Part shown: positions 13,186 to 25,140 of the stretch, in pieces | How the letters are laid out: each line of letters opens with the position of its first letter | Position numbering within the stretch: position 1 is the first letter of the stretch | Source of the DNA: Nilaparvata lugens | Lineage: Eukaryota > Arthropoda > Insecta > Hemiptera > Delphacidae | NCBI RefSeq assembly: GCF_014356525.2 | Contig: NC_052508.1 | Span: forward strand, 47,161,858-47,225,857 | Direction: 5' to 3' | Length of the DNA stretch: 64,000 nt | Position numbers and translations under genes: made by a program | The notes under the pieces: generated by a model | Databases searched by the model: none | Seen by the model: the letters and a program-made list of their open reading frames with translations, nothing else | Told to the model about the DNA's origin: nothing

Positions 13186-14421
13186 GCCAGCTCACAAATC
13201 TTTTCCCATAAGGAAGGATTACATGTAAACTTTGAAGGACCGTAGGAAAGAGTCCTGAAGTCGGATTATAAATTTGATAGGACATAAACCTCGTCCTGAA
13301 CATAACGATTACAACTGAAAAAATCATCAAATTCGGTGCTCACATAAAGAAGGTATTGAATGTCAACATTTGAGGCTCGATTTTTATTTATATAGATTGA
13401 CTCAGGTCGATTTTCAACCCAACTACTCCGACTTACATAAATGGGCTCTATTTAGTACATTTTTCAAATGAAAGTTGTATAAAAGCAAACTGAATAATTC
13501 TATCAAACTCTTTCACACTCTTGAATGTCAGTTTGACAATGTATATGTCGGTAATGGTTGGAATAACAGCGGTTGGGAGGACAATGTTTAGCCTCTATTG
13601 CATATTGACTGTTCGTGGAGAACTCGTCTTCTATTGTTTGATGTCTAGTATCCGTTTCACTGTTCTGTTCAATATTGTTCAGTATGTACCTATATAGATA
13701 GCTAGGATATCAAAGCTCAATTCAGAATACGGTCTGCCCCGGATGTGTATATACTGACTACGGCACAAAGCAAGGACCATTACAGCGAATCGTTCCGACC
13801 CTTTTCATTTGCATTGCATAGATCACTTCCTATTGTGCAGTATGGTTGGAAAAATCTCGTTGCAGACACAAGAACCTGGGCTTGCAGTTTTATCTCATCA
13901 AGTGTTCGTCAATTTCCATTCAAGCGAGTCATAAAAGAATGGGTAACTGGTCAGCAACTACATTCAGAGGTTTGAAAAAATTGCTGCTCTATGCCATTTT
14001 TATCTTGTCCACTACACGTTTTCATACCCAAAAAATGAAAATGGTTCCCTAAAATTGCCATTACGGGAGTTGAAAAGATGTTTAAAGCATCTAGTGACAC
14101 CCACATGGATATCGTAGATATTTTTTCATACATACCATAATCATTTACCGTAGAGAGTGTACAGCATACATGTTAAAAATAGAAAATGTGAAGGGTAGAA
14201 AACATAAGATACGAATCTATCATAAAAAATATTATTTTTATGTTTATATTATAATATGCTCATAAGAATATAATGTAAGCTCATATATTATACAGAATAC
14301 TGTATACTGTAGGATTGGGTGGGTTTATTGAAGTAGGACTTTATAGTGTATAAATTAGAGGATTCAGCAATCAGAGAATTTTCAACCTCAAGATTTCAGA
14401 CAGAGCACCCGGCCGATTCTT

Positions 14422-14489
14422 GTATTCTAATTCTTATTATTAATATTATGAACAATATTGTACAATATGAATAATAAAAATTAGAATAC
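14422..14489. repeat. AT-rich hairpin
   Basis: GTATTCTAATTCTTATTATT pairs with the facing AATAATAAAAATTAGAATAC with one mismatch. The 28-base middle contains ACAATATTGTACAATAT. Possibly a decayed small foldback element. Confidence 0.65.
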
Positions 14490-15073
14490 ATTATATTGGA
14501 GTGCATCAGAAATGGATTGGACAATAGCCAATCCAGCCTATTGTGCTGAAGTTGAGAACTTACTCTTTATCTACTTGAAAATTTCCAAGAGTCAAACAAT
14601 CACAGTTTTTGTATTTTCATCCGACATTTTTCAAAGTTTTGTACATTCTATTCCATTTTGAACATATAGACTATCAGTAAAATGCTAATCAAGCACTACT
14701 TTATTCATTTATTTATAAATTTATTACATTTTATCTACTTTATTTGTAGTTTAATGAGAAATAAATTGGATTTGAATTTGATTAACTAAATGTAGCACAT
14801 CTACACACATGAGATCATCTCTGACTTCAACATTTATTAATCAATTTAGTCAGGTTTTGATTAATACCACCATTAATGATGGAATATCAAATTCTACTAA
14901 AAAAAATTGATTAAAAACATTCTATAGTCTATTATAATTATGTAATGTTATGATATGTCTATATAATGTCAAATTATTCTAATAAATTGTCTTTCTTACT
15001 GCATTGCAGAGAATATTGAATGAAATTACATTCTATAAACACGGCACAGATACAACAACTACTATCTGTTATA

Positions 15074-16437
15074 CAGAGTGGGTGAAACGTCCGAGAAAGG
15101 CTCAATATCTCATACACAAAGGTAATTTGACGGTGGGTGTGATTGGGGATCCAACTAAAATTGGAAATACTACTTTACTATGGGCCAGTTACACGTCCGT
15201 CTGTTAAATTAATATGGACATTAACGTCGATTAACAAATCAGCATTAGTTTTACGGATTCATTCCTGTTCCACCAAGATCCGTTAGTTTTTAATCCCAAT
15301 TAAGTTTACCGGTTAACTAACCAAGATTTAAACGATTTCACAATCCGGCAACACTGTAATTAAACTGACACAAAATAATAATTGAGTTTATGTTATTGAA
15401 GCAGTGAATTTGAATCTGAAAAAATATTAACAAACGAGATCATGGTCCAATATTATTAGACAAAGAAAAAATGAGTTTGATTCCAATTCTAATAAGAGAG
15501 AATATTTACATAATAGAAAACTGATAATGATAGGTATGTTTTAAGGTAAAAATGTGGTTATGTTATTGAAGCGGTGAATTCGACCATTCATTCAACACAG
15601 AGGCTTGCGCGCATGCGCAATAAAAATGCTCTGTCGCCAGTGTCAAGTGCTATGCTGCTAACAGACGACAAAAGATCGAAAACTAACCTCAAAAATCAGA
15701 ATCTAATTTTGAGTGCTAATATCAGCTAAATACACTTCTCTATTTTATTAATGAATGGAATTCATTCATATATTTAGCCCATACTTTGAATTTTTTAGTT
15801 TTTTTAACAAAAACTATCAGTAGGTACCTAACCGGCGTTAGTTGGATTTAATTCCCCATGAATCTGTTAAAAATCTTTTATGTCAATTAGTTTAACCAGC
15901 GTTATTTTTCGATTTTTACCTTTGTGCAACCAAATTTTCTTTGTTTCAACTAATTGCGGTTAAAATGGTGCCAACTAATCAGAATTAAAAATTGTCTACG
16001 CCGGTTAGTTTAATCGGCGTTATCACTTGAAATTTCTGTTATGTGAAACTAAAATGCATCGGTTAGCACTAATCTTGATTGAAGTACAGCATTTAATCGT
16101 GATTAAACGTTAACCGACATACAAAAAACTGGGGGTAAGACTTTGAAAATCTGGTCCGCCATCTTGGATCCGCCATGTTGAATGCAACTTCATTTTTTTC
16201 AAATAGGAAGGTTTTCATGCGATACATAATTTCGATAATCTGAAATCATGTATCGCATGACCACCTTCCTATTTAAAAGGTTGCATTCAACTTGGCGGAT
16301 CCAAGATGGCGGACCATATTTTCAAAGTGATAGTAAAGTAGTATTTTCAATTTGAGTAGGATCCCCAATCACACCCACTGTCAAATTATCTTTGTGTATG
16401 AGATATTATGCCGTTCTCGGACTTTTCACCCACTCTG
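15074..16437. mobile_element. TA-flanked palindromic element P1 (mariner-like MITE), copy 1
   Basis: The element runs from CAGAGTGGGTGAAA to TTTCACCCACTCTG with the dinucleotide TA immediately outside both ends (15072-15073 and 16438-16439), as expected for Tc1/mariner-type insertion. The outer 107 bp are inverted repeats. The right arm continues inward (16230-16325) as the complement of 16138-16228, giving a tight palindrome centred near 16229. The left arm is interrupted by a 955-bp insertion (15181-16135). The centre appears deleted compared with the sister copy at 17195-19070. No transposase is encoded, so it is non-autonomous. Family assignment is inferred from the TA target and the TIR form. 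Confidence 0.85.
15181..16135. mobile_element. 955-bp element nested in the left arm of P1
   Basis: P1's intact right arm shows that the left arm should run straight from ACTTTACTA into a CTTTGAAAAT block. Instead 955 bp intervene, flanked by TA (15179-15180 and 16136-16137). The ends are imperfect inverted repeats: CCAGTTACACGTCCGTCTG against the complement reading CCAGTTTTTTGTATGTCGG. The interior is full of TTAAC and GGTTAA words (for example near 15200-15340 and 15820-16110) and has a GC-rich GCGCGCATGCGC word near 15608. No coding capacity was seen. Its 3' three quarters are duplicated at 17195-17962. Confidence 0.75.
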
Positions 16438-17194
16438 TATGCGTGTCAGTTTTGTCTGTACTTTGTGTTGCAGTCGCCACCTCTCATGTTCATGCTGTCG
16501 ATAAAGCCAGACGGTTTGTTTGGACTGCACCTGTTTCATTTTTTCAGACCGATCACAATATTAAATATGCGCCAGCAAGCCACGAGTCTAGGTTCTCGGT
16601 TTGCGGATAACCTTGGATTGACACGATTGCTCATAGTTAATTTCTACTAGTTATGAAAATATGCAGGCTGCATCCACCTATGGCTACTGGATACGGGCAG
16701 AGAAAACTATTATACGATTGTTTTATTCTATGAAAATATGCAGGCTACATCCACCTATGGCTACTGGATACGGGCAGAGAAAACTATATACGATTGTTTT
16801 ATTCTATGAAACGGGATTATTATTGAACTGAGTGAGAAAGGTTGAGAAGCCATCCTACATTGATTGAAACCTGCGCAGAAATACGCACACCAATGCGAAT
16901 CGCATGACGGTGACGAGAGCGGGATGGATAATTTTGATCCTTGATTGAAACGTTCTCATCGCTGTCAGTCGTTTTACGATTCGCACTGTTGTGTGCAAAA
17001 CTCTAATTGGGAAATGGATTTGCAACTTCATAGCTCGCTGCTTCCCAAACATACGAGATAAGAAAATTCAATAAATTAATCAATTCTTCCTCAATCTGAA
17101 TTATATGAGAGATTCTACGTATTATAAGAACTTCTGAACAAGCTTTTTGAATTCGCACTCCATCAGGCGTTGGAGAATCATCATACTATATTAC
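16438..17194 (+). repeat. C block, copy 1 of 3
   Basis: This segment recurs at about 19071-19771 and 21332-22035 with small indels. It contains a TTTGTGTTGCAG word that resembles a splice acceptor and short open frames of 65-80 codons. The copies differ by frame-altering changes (CGATAAAGCCAG here against CGATAAAAGTCGGTAAGCCAG in the others), so the frames are not conserved and are not called as genes. Confidence 0.85.
16653..16806. repeat. 77-bp tandem duplication private to C copy 1
   Basis: Two head-to-tail copies (16653-16729 and 16730-16806) both begin ATGAAAATATGCAGGCT and end near TTTTATTCT. C copies 2 and 3 have a single unit, so this arose after the larger duplication or was lost in the others. 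Confidence 0.9.
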
Positions 17195-19070
17195 TTTATG
17201 TTATTGAAGCAGTGAATTTGAATCTGAAAAAATATTAACAAACGAGATCATGGTCCAATATTATTAGACAAAGAAAAAATGAGTTTGATTCCAATTCTAA
17301 TAAGAGAGAATATTTACATAATAGAAAACTGATAATGATAGGTATGTTTTAAGGTAAAAATGTGGTTATGTTATTGAAGCGGTGAATTCGACCATTCATT
17401 CAACACAGAGGCTTGCGCGCATGCGCAATAAAAATGCTCTGTCGCCAGTGTCAAGTGCTATGCTGCTAACAGACGACAAAAGATCGAAAACTAACCTCAA
17501 AAATCAGAATCTAATTTTGAGTGCTAATATCAGCTAAATACACTTCTCTATTTTATTAATGAATGGAATTCATTCATATATTTAGCCCATACTTTGAATT
17601 TTTTAGTTTTTTAGCAAAAACAATAGGAAGACAGATATATCAGTAGGTACCTAACCGGCGTTAGTTGGATTTAATTCCCCATGAATGGCCTGTTAAAAAT
17701 CTTTTATGTCAATTAGTTTAACCAGCGTTATTTTTCGATTTTTACCTTTGTGCAACCAAATTTTCTTCGTTTCAACTAATTGCGGTTAAAATGGTGCCAA
17801 CTAATCAGAATTAAAAATTGTCTACGCCGGTTAGTTTAATCGGCGTTATCACTTGAAATTTCTGTTATGTGAAACCAAAATGCATCGGTTAGCACTAATC
17901 TTGATTAAAGTACAGCATTTAATCGTGATTAAACGTTAACCGACATACAAAAAACTGGGGGTAAGACTTTGAAAATCTGGTCCGCCATCTTGGATCCGCC
18001 ATGTTGAATGCAACTTCATTTTTTTCAAATAGGAAGGTTTTCATGCGATACATGATTTCGATACTGAATTTCAAGAAAAATTGAATGATGGAAACCGCAT
18101 ATCTATATCTCAACCCGTTTCAAAGATATTCACATTATTAATCAACACTATTCAAAACAGAAAAGAGAGAAAAAGTATGAGAACGACTAAGTATCTCATG
18201 AAAACAATGTGATTACAAGATGGGTGTGATCGGGGATCCTACTCAAATTGAAAATACTACTTCAATATGACTTTGAAAATCTGGTCCGCCATCTTGGATC
18301 CGCCATATTGAATACAACTTTATTTTTTCAAATAGGAAGGTTGTCATGCAATACATGATTTCGATACGGAATTTCAAGAAAAAACGAATGGTGAAAGCCG
18401 CACATAGATATCTCAAACCGTTTAGAAGATATTCACATTATCAATCAGTACCACTCATGTATTTCATTTCTGATTTTCATGATATTGATTAATAATGTGA
18501 ATATCTTCTAAACGGTTGGAGATATCTAAGTGCGGCTTTCACCATTCGTTTCTTCTTGAAATTCCATACCGAAATCATATATCGCATGACAACCTTCCTA
18601 TTTTAAAAATTAAAGTTGCATCCAATATGGCGAATCCAAGATGGCAGACCAGATTTTTAAAGTCATATTAAAGTAGTATTTTCAATTTGAATGGGATCCA
18701 CGATCACACCCATCTTGTAATCACATTGTTTTTATGAGATACTAAGCCGTTCTCATACTTTTTTCTCTCTTTTCAGTTTTGAATAGTATTGATTAATAAT
18801 GTGAATATCTTCGAAACGGGTTGAGATATCGATATGTGGTTACCGCCATTCATTTTTTCTTGAAATTCTGTATCGAAATCATGTATCGCATGACCACCTT
18901 CCTATTTAAAAGGTTGCATTCAACTTGGCGGATCCAAGATGGCGGACCATATTTTCAAAGTGATAGTAAAGTAGTATTTTCAATTTGAGTAGGATCCCCA
19001 ATCACACCCACTGTCAAATTACCTTTGTGTATGAGATATTATGCCGTTCTCGTACTTTTCACCCACTCTG
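17195..19070. mobile_element. P1 copy 2: truncated left end, complete long palindrome
   Basis: The left part (17195-17962) is the duplicated tail of the nested 955-bp element. From 17965 the left arm of P1 runs to about 18447, followed by a loop of roughly 38 bases (18448-18485) and a right arm of about 585 bp ending in CACCCACTCTG at 19070 with TA outside. Each arm contains two diverged direct units, since the ATCTCATA-ACACCCA-GGATCC block occurs twice per arm. The palindrome is therefore built of four related units, two direct and two inverted. P1 copy 1 looks like a derivative in which the centre was deleted. Confidence 0.8.
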
Positions 19071-20532
19071 TATGTGTGTTAGTTTTGTCTGTACTTTGTG
19101 TTGCAGTTTCCACCTCTCATGTTCATGCTGTCGATAAAAGTCGGTAAGCCAGACGGTTTGTTTGGACTGCACCTGTTTCATTTTTTCAGACCGATCACAA
19201 TATTAAAAAATATGCGCCAGCAAGCCACGAGTCTAGGTTCTCGGTTTGCGGATAACCTTGGATTGACACGATCGCTCATAGTTAATTTCTACTAGTTATG
19301 AAAATATGCAGGCTGCATCCATGTATGGCTACTGGATACGGGCAGAGAAAACTATTGTACGATTGTTTAATTCTATGATACGGGATTATTATTGAACTGA
19401 GTGAGAAAGTTTGAGAAGCCATCCTACATTGATTGAAACTTGCGCAGAAATACGCACACCAATGCGAATCGCAAGACGGTGACGAGAGCGGGATGGATAA
19501 TTTTGATCCTTGATTGAAACGTTCTCATCGCTGTCAGTTGTTTTACTGTTCGCACTGGTGTGTGCAAAACTCTAATTGGGAAATGAATTTGCAACTTCAT
19601 AGCTCGCTGCTTCCCAACATACGTGATAAGAAAATTCAATAAATTAATCAATTCTTCCTCAATCTGGATTATATGAGAGATTCTACGTATTATAAGAACT
19701 TCTGAACAAGCTTTTTGAATTCGCACTCCATCAGGCGTTGGAGAATCATCATACTATATTACTTTATGTTATTCACCTAAATAAAGGTGGTTGTTAACAC
19801 CTCAAAACATACATTACAAACCCTACCAGTACCAGAATTTTGGACTGTTAAAATTAAAGTAGAGTTCTTCCACTCTAGTAACTTCTAAAAGAGAAGTAAT
19901 GATAATGATAGAGAAGTAATAATTGCTTAATGATAATGATTTGGTGTTGGCCTATTTGCTGAATAACTAGTCAGTAGTCTTCCGTCACTTTGTCAACTTT
20001 GTCCATTTCATACTATTCTGTTGTCCTATTTGAAAGCTCCATTGAACTAGTACTGCAGACAAGGAGACCCATCTTACACGGCAATTACATAGCCTCAACA
20101 TTTGCATCCTTTCATTTCCAAGCTCCAGACTGCAGTGGTTGAATTTTTCCTATTGAATGAACTAGGTCGAGATGTCTCGCGCGACTACTTTACAGTCCTA
20201 TTACTAAATTATTCTTATTACTGAACAGTGTTTGAGTTGAGCAAATTGTACTATAACTATGCAAGTCTCCAAGTGTTTTGCATACTATTTATATAGAAAC
20301 CACACGTATGAGGTCAGTATAAAGGCCTAGCCTTTGAATTGCTCTGCAGATTGTTATGTTGGATTGTTGTGCGATTGCAGAGTCTACACTATCTACGCTA
20401 ATCCAATTTTAGATACAGTGGCGGAAAAAAGGTTGTTTAAAAAGGAGGAGAAACAAGAGAGAAATCGGAAGTTGGGTATGGAGATGTGGGGTTGTGAGCA
20501 GAAGAGAAATAAGAAGTTCAAGAAAAGGAAAT
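18477..20532 (+). repeat. D block, copy 1 of a second segmental duplication
   Basis: From TTCATGATATTGATTAATAA at about 18476 to GTTCAAGAAAAGGAAAT at 20532, this roughly 2.06-kb block recurs at 20720-22817 with high identity and a few indels (a repeated GATATCGATGAAACGGGTTGA near 21055-21095, and a small duplication near 22170-22200). The 5' breakpoint lies in the loop of the P1 palindrome. Confidence 0.9.
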
Positions 20533-20719
20533 GAATGTTGTAACGAATCAAATTTTGATAAACAAGCAAAATCGCTAATTGAAAGAATTTTATAGGTCTT
20601 GAGCTAACAGCTGCTCCATTATCGCCGAGTGCGATAGCAACAAATGAAAGATTGGATAATAACGGGTATCATGGCTAAAATTAGAACAGCCAAATAGAAA
20701 AGAATTTTCATTTTTGCTA
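20533..20719. other. Spacer between D copies
   Basis: 187 bp not found elsewhere in the window. It ends TTTTCATTTTTGCTATTCATG, which resembles the palindrome loop sequence ATTTCTGATTTTCATG that precedes D copy 1, so some loop sequence may extend into it. Confidence 0.5.
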
Positions 20720-22817
20720 TTCATGATATTGATTAATAATGTAAATATCTTCTAAACGGTTGGAGATATCTAAGTGCGGCTTTCACCATTCGTTTCTTCT
20801 TGAAATTCCATATCGAAATCATATATCGCATGACAACCTTCCTATTTTAAAAATTAAAGTTGCATTCAATATGGCGAATCCAAGATGACAGACCAGATTT
20901 TTAAAGTCATATTAAAGTAGTATTTTCAATTTGAGTGGGATCCACGATCACACCCATCTTGTAATCACATTGTTTTTATGAGATATTAAGCCGTTCTCAT
21001 ACTTTTTTCTCTCTTTTCAGTTTTGAATAGTATTGATTAATAATGTGAATATCTTCGAAACGGGTTGAGATATCGATGAAACGGGTTGAGATATCGATAT
21101 GTGGTTACCGCCATTTTTTCTTGAAATTTTGTATCGAAATCATGTATCGCATGACCACCTTCCAATTTAAAAGGTTGCATTCAACTTGGCGGATCCAAGA
21201 TGGCGGACCATATTTTCAAAGTGATAGTAAAGTAGTATTTTCAATTTGAGTAGGATCCCCAATCACACCCACTGTCAAATTACCTTTGTGTATGAGATAT
21301 TATGCCGTTCTCGTACTTTTCACCCACTCTGTATGTGTGTTAGTTTTGTCTGTACTTTGTGTTGCAGTTTCCACCTCTCATGTTCATGCTGTCGATAAAA
21401 GTCGGTAAGCCAGACGGTTTGTTTGGACTGCACCTGTTTCATTTTTTCAGACCGATCACAATATTAAAAAATATGCGCCAGCAAGCCACGAGTCTAGGTT
21501 CTCGGTTTGCGGATAACCTTGGATTGACACGATCGCTCATAGTTAATTTCTACTAGTTATGAAAATATGCAGGCTGCATCCATGTATGGCTACTGGATAC
21601 GGGCAGAGAAAACTATTGTACGATTGTTTAATTCTATGATACGGGATTATTATTGAACTGAGTGAGAAAGGTTGAGAAGCCATCCTACATTGATTGAAAC
21701 TTGCGCAGAAATACGCACACCAATGCGAATCGCATGACGGTGACGAGAGCGGGATGGATAATTTTGATCCTTGATTGAAACGTTCACATCGCTGTCAGTG
21801 GTTTTACGAATCGCACTGGTGTGTGCAAAACTCTAATTGGGAAATGAATTTGCAACTTCATAGCTCGCTGCTTCCCAAACATACGTGATAAGAAAATTCA
21901 ATAAATTAATCAATTCTTCCTCAATCTGAATTATATGAGAGATTCTACGTATTATAAGAACTTCTGAACAAGCTTTTTGAATTCTCACTCCATCAGGCGT
22001 TGGAGAATCATCATACTATATTACTTTATGTTATTCACCTAAATAAAGGTGGTTGTTAACACCTCAAAACATACATTACAAACCCTACCAGTACCAGAAT
22101 TTTGGACTGTTAAAATTAAAGTAGAGTTCTTCCACTCTAGTAACTTCTAAAAGAGAAGTAATGATAATGATAGAGGAGTAAATGATAATGATAGAGAAGT
22201 AATGATTGCTTAATGATAATGATTTGGTGTTGGCCTATTTGCTGAATAACTAGTCAGTAGTCTTCCGTCACTTTGTCAACTTTGTCCATTTCATACTATT
22301 CTGTTGTCCTATTTGAAAGCTCCATTGAACTAGTACTGCAGACAAGGAGACCCATCTTACACGGCAATTACATAGCCTCAACATTTGCATCCTTTCATTT
22401 TCCAAGCTCCAGACTGCAGTGGTTGAGTTTTTCCTATTGAATGAACTAGGTCGAGATGTCTCGCGCGACTACTTTACAGTCCTATTACTAAATTATTCTT
22501 ATTACTGAACAGTGTTTGAGTTGAGCAAATTGTACTATAACTATGCAAGTCTCCAAGTGTTTTGCATACTATTTATATAGAAACCACACGTATGAGGTCA
22601 GTATAAAGGCCTAGCCTTTGGATTGTTCTGCAGATTGTTATGTTGGATTGTTGTGCGATTGCAGAGTCTACACTATCTACGCTAATCCAATTTTAGATAC
22701 AGTGGCGGAAAAAAGGTTGTTTAAGAAGGACGAGAAACAAGAGAGAAATCGGAAGTAGGGTATGGAGATGTGGTGTTGTGAGCAAAAGAGAAATAAGAAG
22801 TTCAAGAAAAGGAAATT
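20720..22817 (+). repeat. D block, copy 2
   Basis: A near-identical copy of 18477-20532. It contains a half P1 (right arm only, ending CACTCTG at 21331), the third C block and the flanking unique DNA ending GTTCAAGAAAAGGAAAT. An open frame (65 codons at 21359-21556) is identical in predicted protein to one at 19098-19295. That shows recent duplication and is not evidence of selection. Confidence 0.9.
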
Positions 22818-23260
22818 ATTGTAAAGAAAAATAGAGAGATCAAATGAAAATATAGGTTCTGTGAAATAGAATAAAAATGAGATGCTGAAAATGTTAGAAA
22901 TAGTGAATGCAGAAAATATTAATTGGGGTGAGAAGAGAGATAAGCAGTTGAGATGAAAAACCACATCATATCGAATCGGATTACTTTACTCATGTAGATT
23001 ACACAATAAATTTGGCTGAAAATCTTGTTTGTGATAATGCCAGACAATATAGAATGATTATTGTTTGACTCTTAAGCTAGTTACACACACAGAGTTTTAG
23101 ACGTTTGATTTTTGCCGTCCTTATAAAATCTACCAGAACACTTCATGTGTTTGGCAAGTTAGGTTGAATCTAATACATTTTTAAAGGAAGCAAAAATTCG
23201 ATATGTGTGTGACTATAATTTGTGTGTGTGTAGTGTAATCGATGTTTGTGTAACATATAG
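22818..23260. other. Gene-less stretch
   Basis: Purine-rich DNA, giving a Phe, Ser and Leu-rich minus-strand frame (22677-22964) that I reject. A short TGTGTGTGTG run lies near 23220. Confidence 0.5.
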
Positions 23261-23400
23261 TGCCGGTTGCAAAAAAGCCGATTAAATTTTAACTGTGAAT
23301 AATTATTGCACGAGAAGCCGTCTTTTCAAAAACGCCTTCTCTGATTGGTTCTATGAAATTGAACACGGTTATAATTTAACCGGTTTTTGTGCAACCGGTC
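23261..23400. mobile_element. Foldback MITE (family GCCGGTTGCA), copy 1
   Basis: TGCCGGTTGC at the left faces GCAACCGGTC at the right. Inside, AAGCCGATTAAATTTTAA faces TTATAATTTAACCGG, and an inner GAGAAGCCGTC faces CCTTCTCTGATTGG. Copies at 45578-45711 and 48811-48960 share the AAGCC-TTAA and CTCTGATTGGTTCT blocks. Confidence 0.85.
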
Positions 23401-23408
23401 CATAGACT

Positions 23409-23561
23409 GTGCCGTTTGCACAGTGACACTTCAAACTAAATTTCACTTTAAACTGGATTAAATCCATAATCAAGTCTCGTTCATTATAATGTGTTTCATT
23501 TTGAGTTCAAGCCACCAGCTGATTAAATTCAGTTTAATCTTTGACTGTGCAAACGGCCCTT
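23409..23561. mobile_element. Foldback MITE ending GTGCCGTTTGCAC
   Basis: GTGCCGTTTGCACAGTGACA faces ACTGTGCAAACGGCCC, and inner AACTGGATTAAAT faces ATTAAATTCAGTTTAATC. It lies 8 bp from the previous MITE. The two have related ends (GCCG-TTGCA) but different interiors. Confidence 0.85.
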
Positions 23562-25138
23562 AACAAAGCATGAGTTTAGACATCATTTAAGAATATGGAT
23601 ATGATGTTATGCGATGAAACTTGGTTATTAGTAATAATAGTTTGATTCTTTGATTAATAGGCAAGGAGAAAAAAGACAAATAAGAAAAAAGAGAGAAAAA
23701 TGAAAAGGAGAAAGTCGTTAAAAAATGTGAAGAATATCAGCTTAGGAGTACTGAAATAATAGTACAGAAACTGAAAGTTAGGCTGAATTGGCGAGAATGA
23801 TGAGCAAAGATTTTCCGTATTGTACCCCATAAAGCATGTCTGTCCTGTATTAAAACGATAATGAATTATAATTTTTTTTTATCAAATAGTAAAGAGTTCA
23901 TTATCATAAATTCTATAATAAAGAACAACTATGAGATTTGTTTATGTAAAAGAGTCGTGAAATTAATCCGACTGATAATTCGGTGTGGGGCTGCCTTACC
24001 TCAAATTACTGATCTTTTCGAGCAGCATGCCTTAATGCGCTCACAGAGGGGTTGAAGTAAAATGATGCGTCGTTGATATGATGCCCGGAATTATTTTCAG
24101 TGAAGAAAAAACTAAGAGACCATAGAACGCTGATGTGAGTCAAGTTGTGATGGGGGGAGGGAGTGGTAGCGGCGGCTGACATTAATACGTTGATTATAAT
24201 GGGTTTAAACCAGAAAGGGCGCATCATAAAGGGAAAACATGAGAACTCAACGAATTTGTAAAGGTGGTCGAGTTTTGGGGTAGAAGCAAATAATCGTTCG
24301 ACGTTTTGAAACGTTGAAGATCTTTTCTTCAATCTTGAACCCTCCTTCAACCGGTTTGTACGGTCATCATCATCAATCTTGATCATCAACATCATCATTA
24401 AATATGAAATGAATGAGATGACAGATGTCTTTTTAAAGGAGTGACTGATAATGGCGATGTTGTTGTACGAGTGCTCCCTTCAACAATGCAATTTATCAAC
24501 GACTCGTGATCCCTTCTGGGCAGCGGATTAGTCACGGCCCTTCTCAACTTCAAACAATATTGCAGCATGAAATCAGACAAGGGTTGGTTTCCGAACAGGT
24601 TGCTCAAGGGACTTTCTAGCAATCTACTGATGGTCATACATATCAGATTACTTGACAATTTACTATGACTGCTTTATTCGTCCTTTATCTGTCATTTGAC
24701 AATCTCCCTGTTTGTTCATGGATTATCTTCGAGTATCTTGTTGTTCTGGTTGGTGAGAGCTAGAAACTCGGTATGTGATCTGAGCTTACAAAATGCAGAC
24801 CTGAATGATGGACGATAAGAGAACTTCATACTGTTCAATAAATGGTATGCAGTGTATTTATGTAGTATAGTGTAGGCTATTCTACGAATGATCCCATATC
24901 CATTCACTGAGCAATCATTATTTTTATACTGTTATGCATATGGTAGATTTGTACATTGAGATACAAATAGTCAAGAGAAAGATCATAAACCATGATTGAA
25001 TAAAAATGTAGCTTGAAGAGTAATAGATAGATTCAATAAGTATAAATAGATTTACTCAACTTAGGTCTTCATGATTATGAAACTTGATTCAATTTCTCCT
25101 CATCTGTAGTTTTTCTGCTTTCACAGCCATGATGAGCC
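23562..25138. other. Gene-less stretch including two adjacent minus-strand frames
   Basis: Two minus-strand frames abut at 24398: 130 codons (24006-24398) and 86 codons (24398-24658). The DNA here is less AT-biased than its surroundings and of mixed composition. I recognise no domain in either frame. They could be chance frames in a conserved non-coding segment or parts of an unknown exon. Confidence in a gene is low. Confidence 0.35.
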
Positions 25139-25140
25139 TC

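Larger units (their letters stand above)
12796..15073. other. Gene-less stretch with two hairpins
   Basis: Open frames reach 97 codons (minus strand 13037-13330), with no recognised domain. Two local hairpins are listed separately. Nothing else repeated was seen. Confidence 0.45.
15387..17194 (+). repeat. First unit of a tandem segmental duplication, offset 1,808 bp
   Basis: Sequence from 15387 (TTTATGTTATTGAAGCAG) to about 16228 recurs nearly identically from 17195. The junction at 17195 joins the end of the C block (CTATATTAC) to the A block at the shared word TTTATGTTATT. In copies two and three of the C block, TTATGTTATT is followed instead by CACCTAAATAAAGG. The breakpoint therefore has an 11-base microhomology, consistent with a replication or end-joining duplication. 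Confidence 0.85.

Noticed and set aside
19098..19295. 65-codon ORF repeated identically at 21359-21556 and in altered form at 16408-16650
   Set aside because: It lies in a recent segmental duplication. The first copy differs by indels that change the frame, so there is no sign of coding constraint.
24006..24658. Two abutting minus-strand ORFs that might form one gene
   Set aside because: The frames are short, meet at an ATG/stop overlap that could be chance, and show no domain. Kept only as a note in the stretch description.
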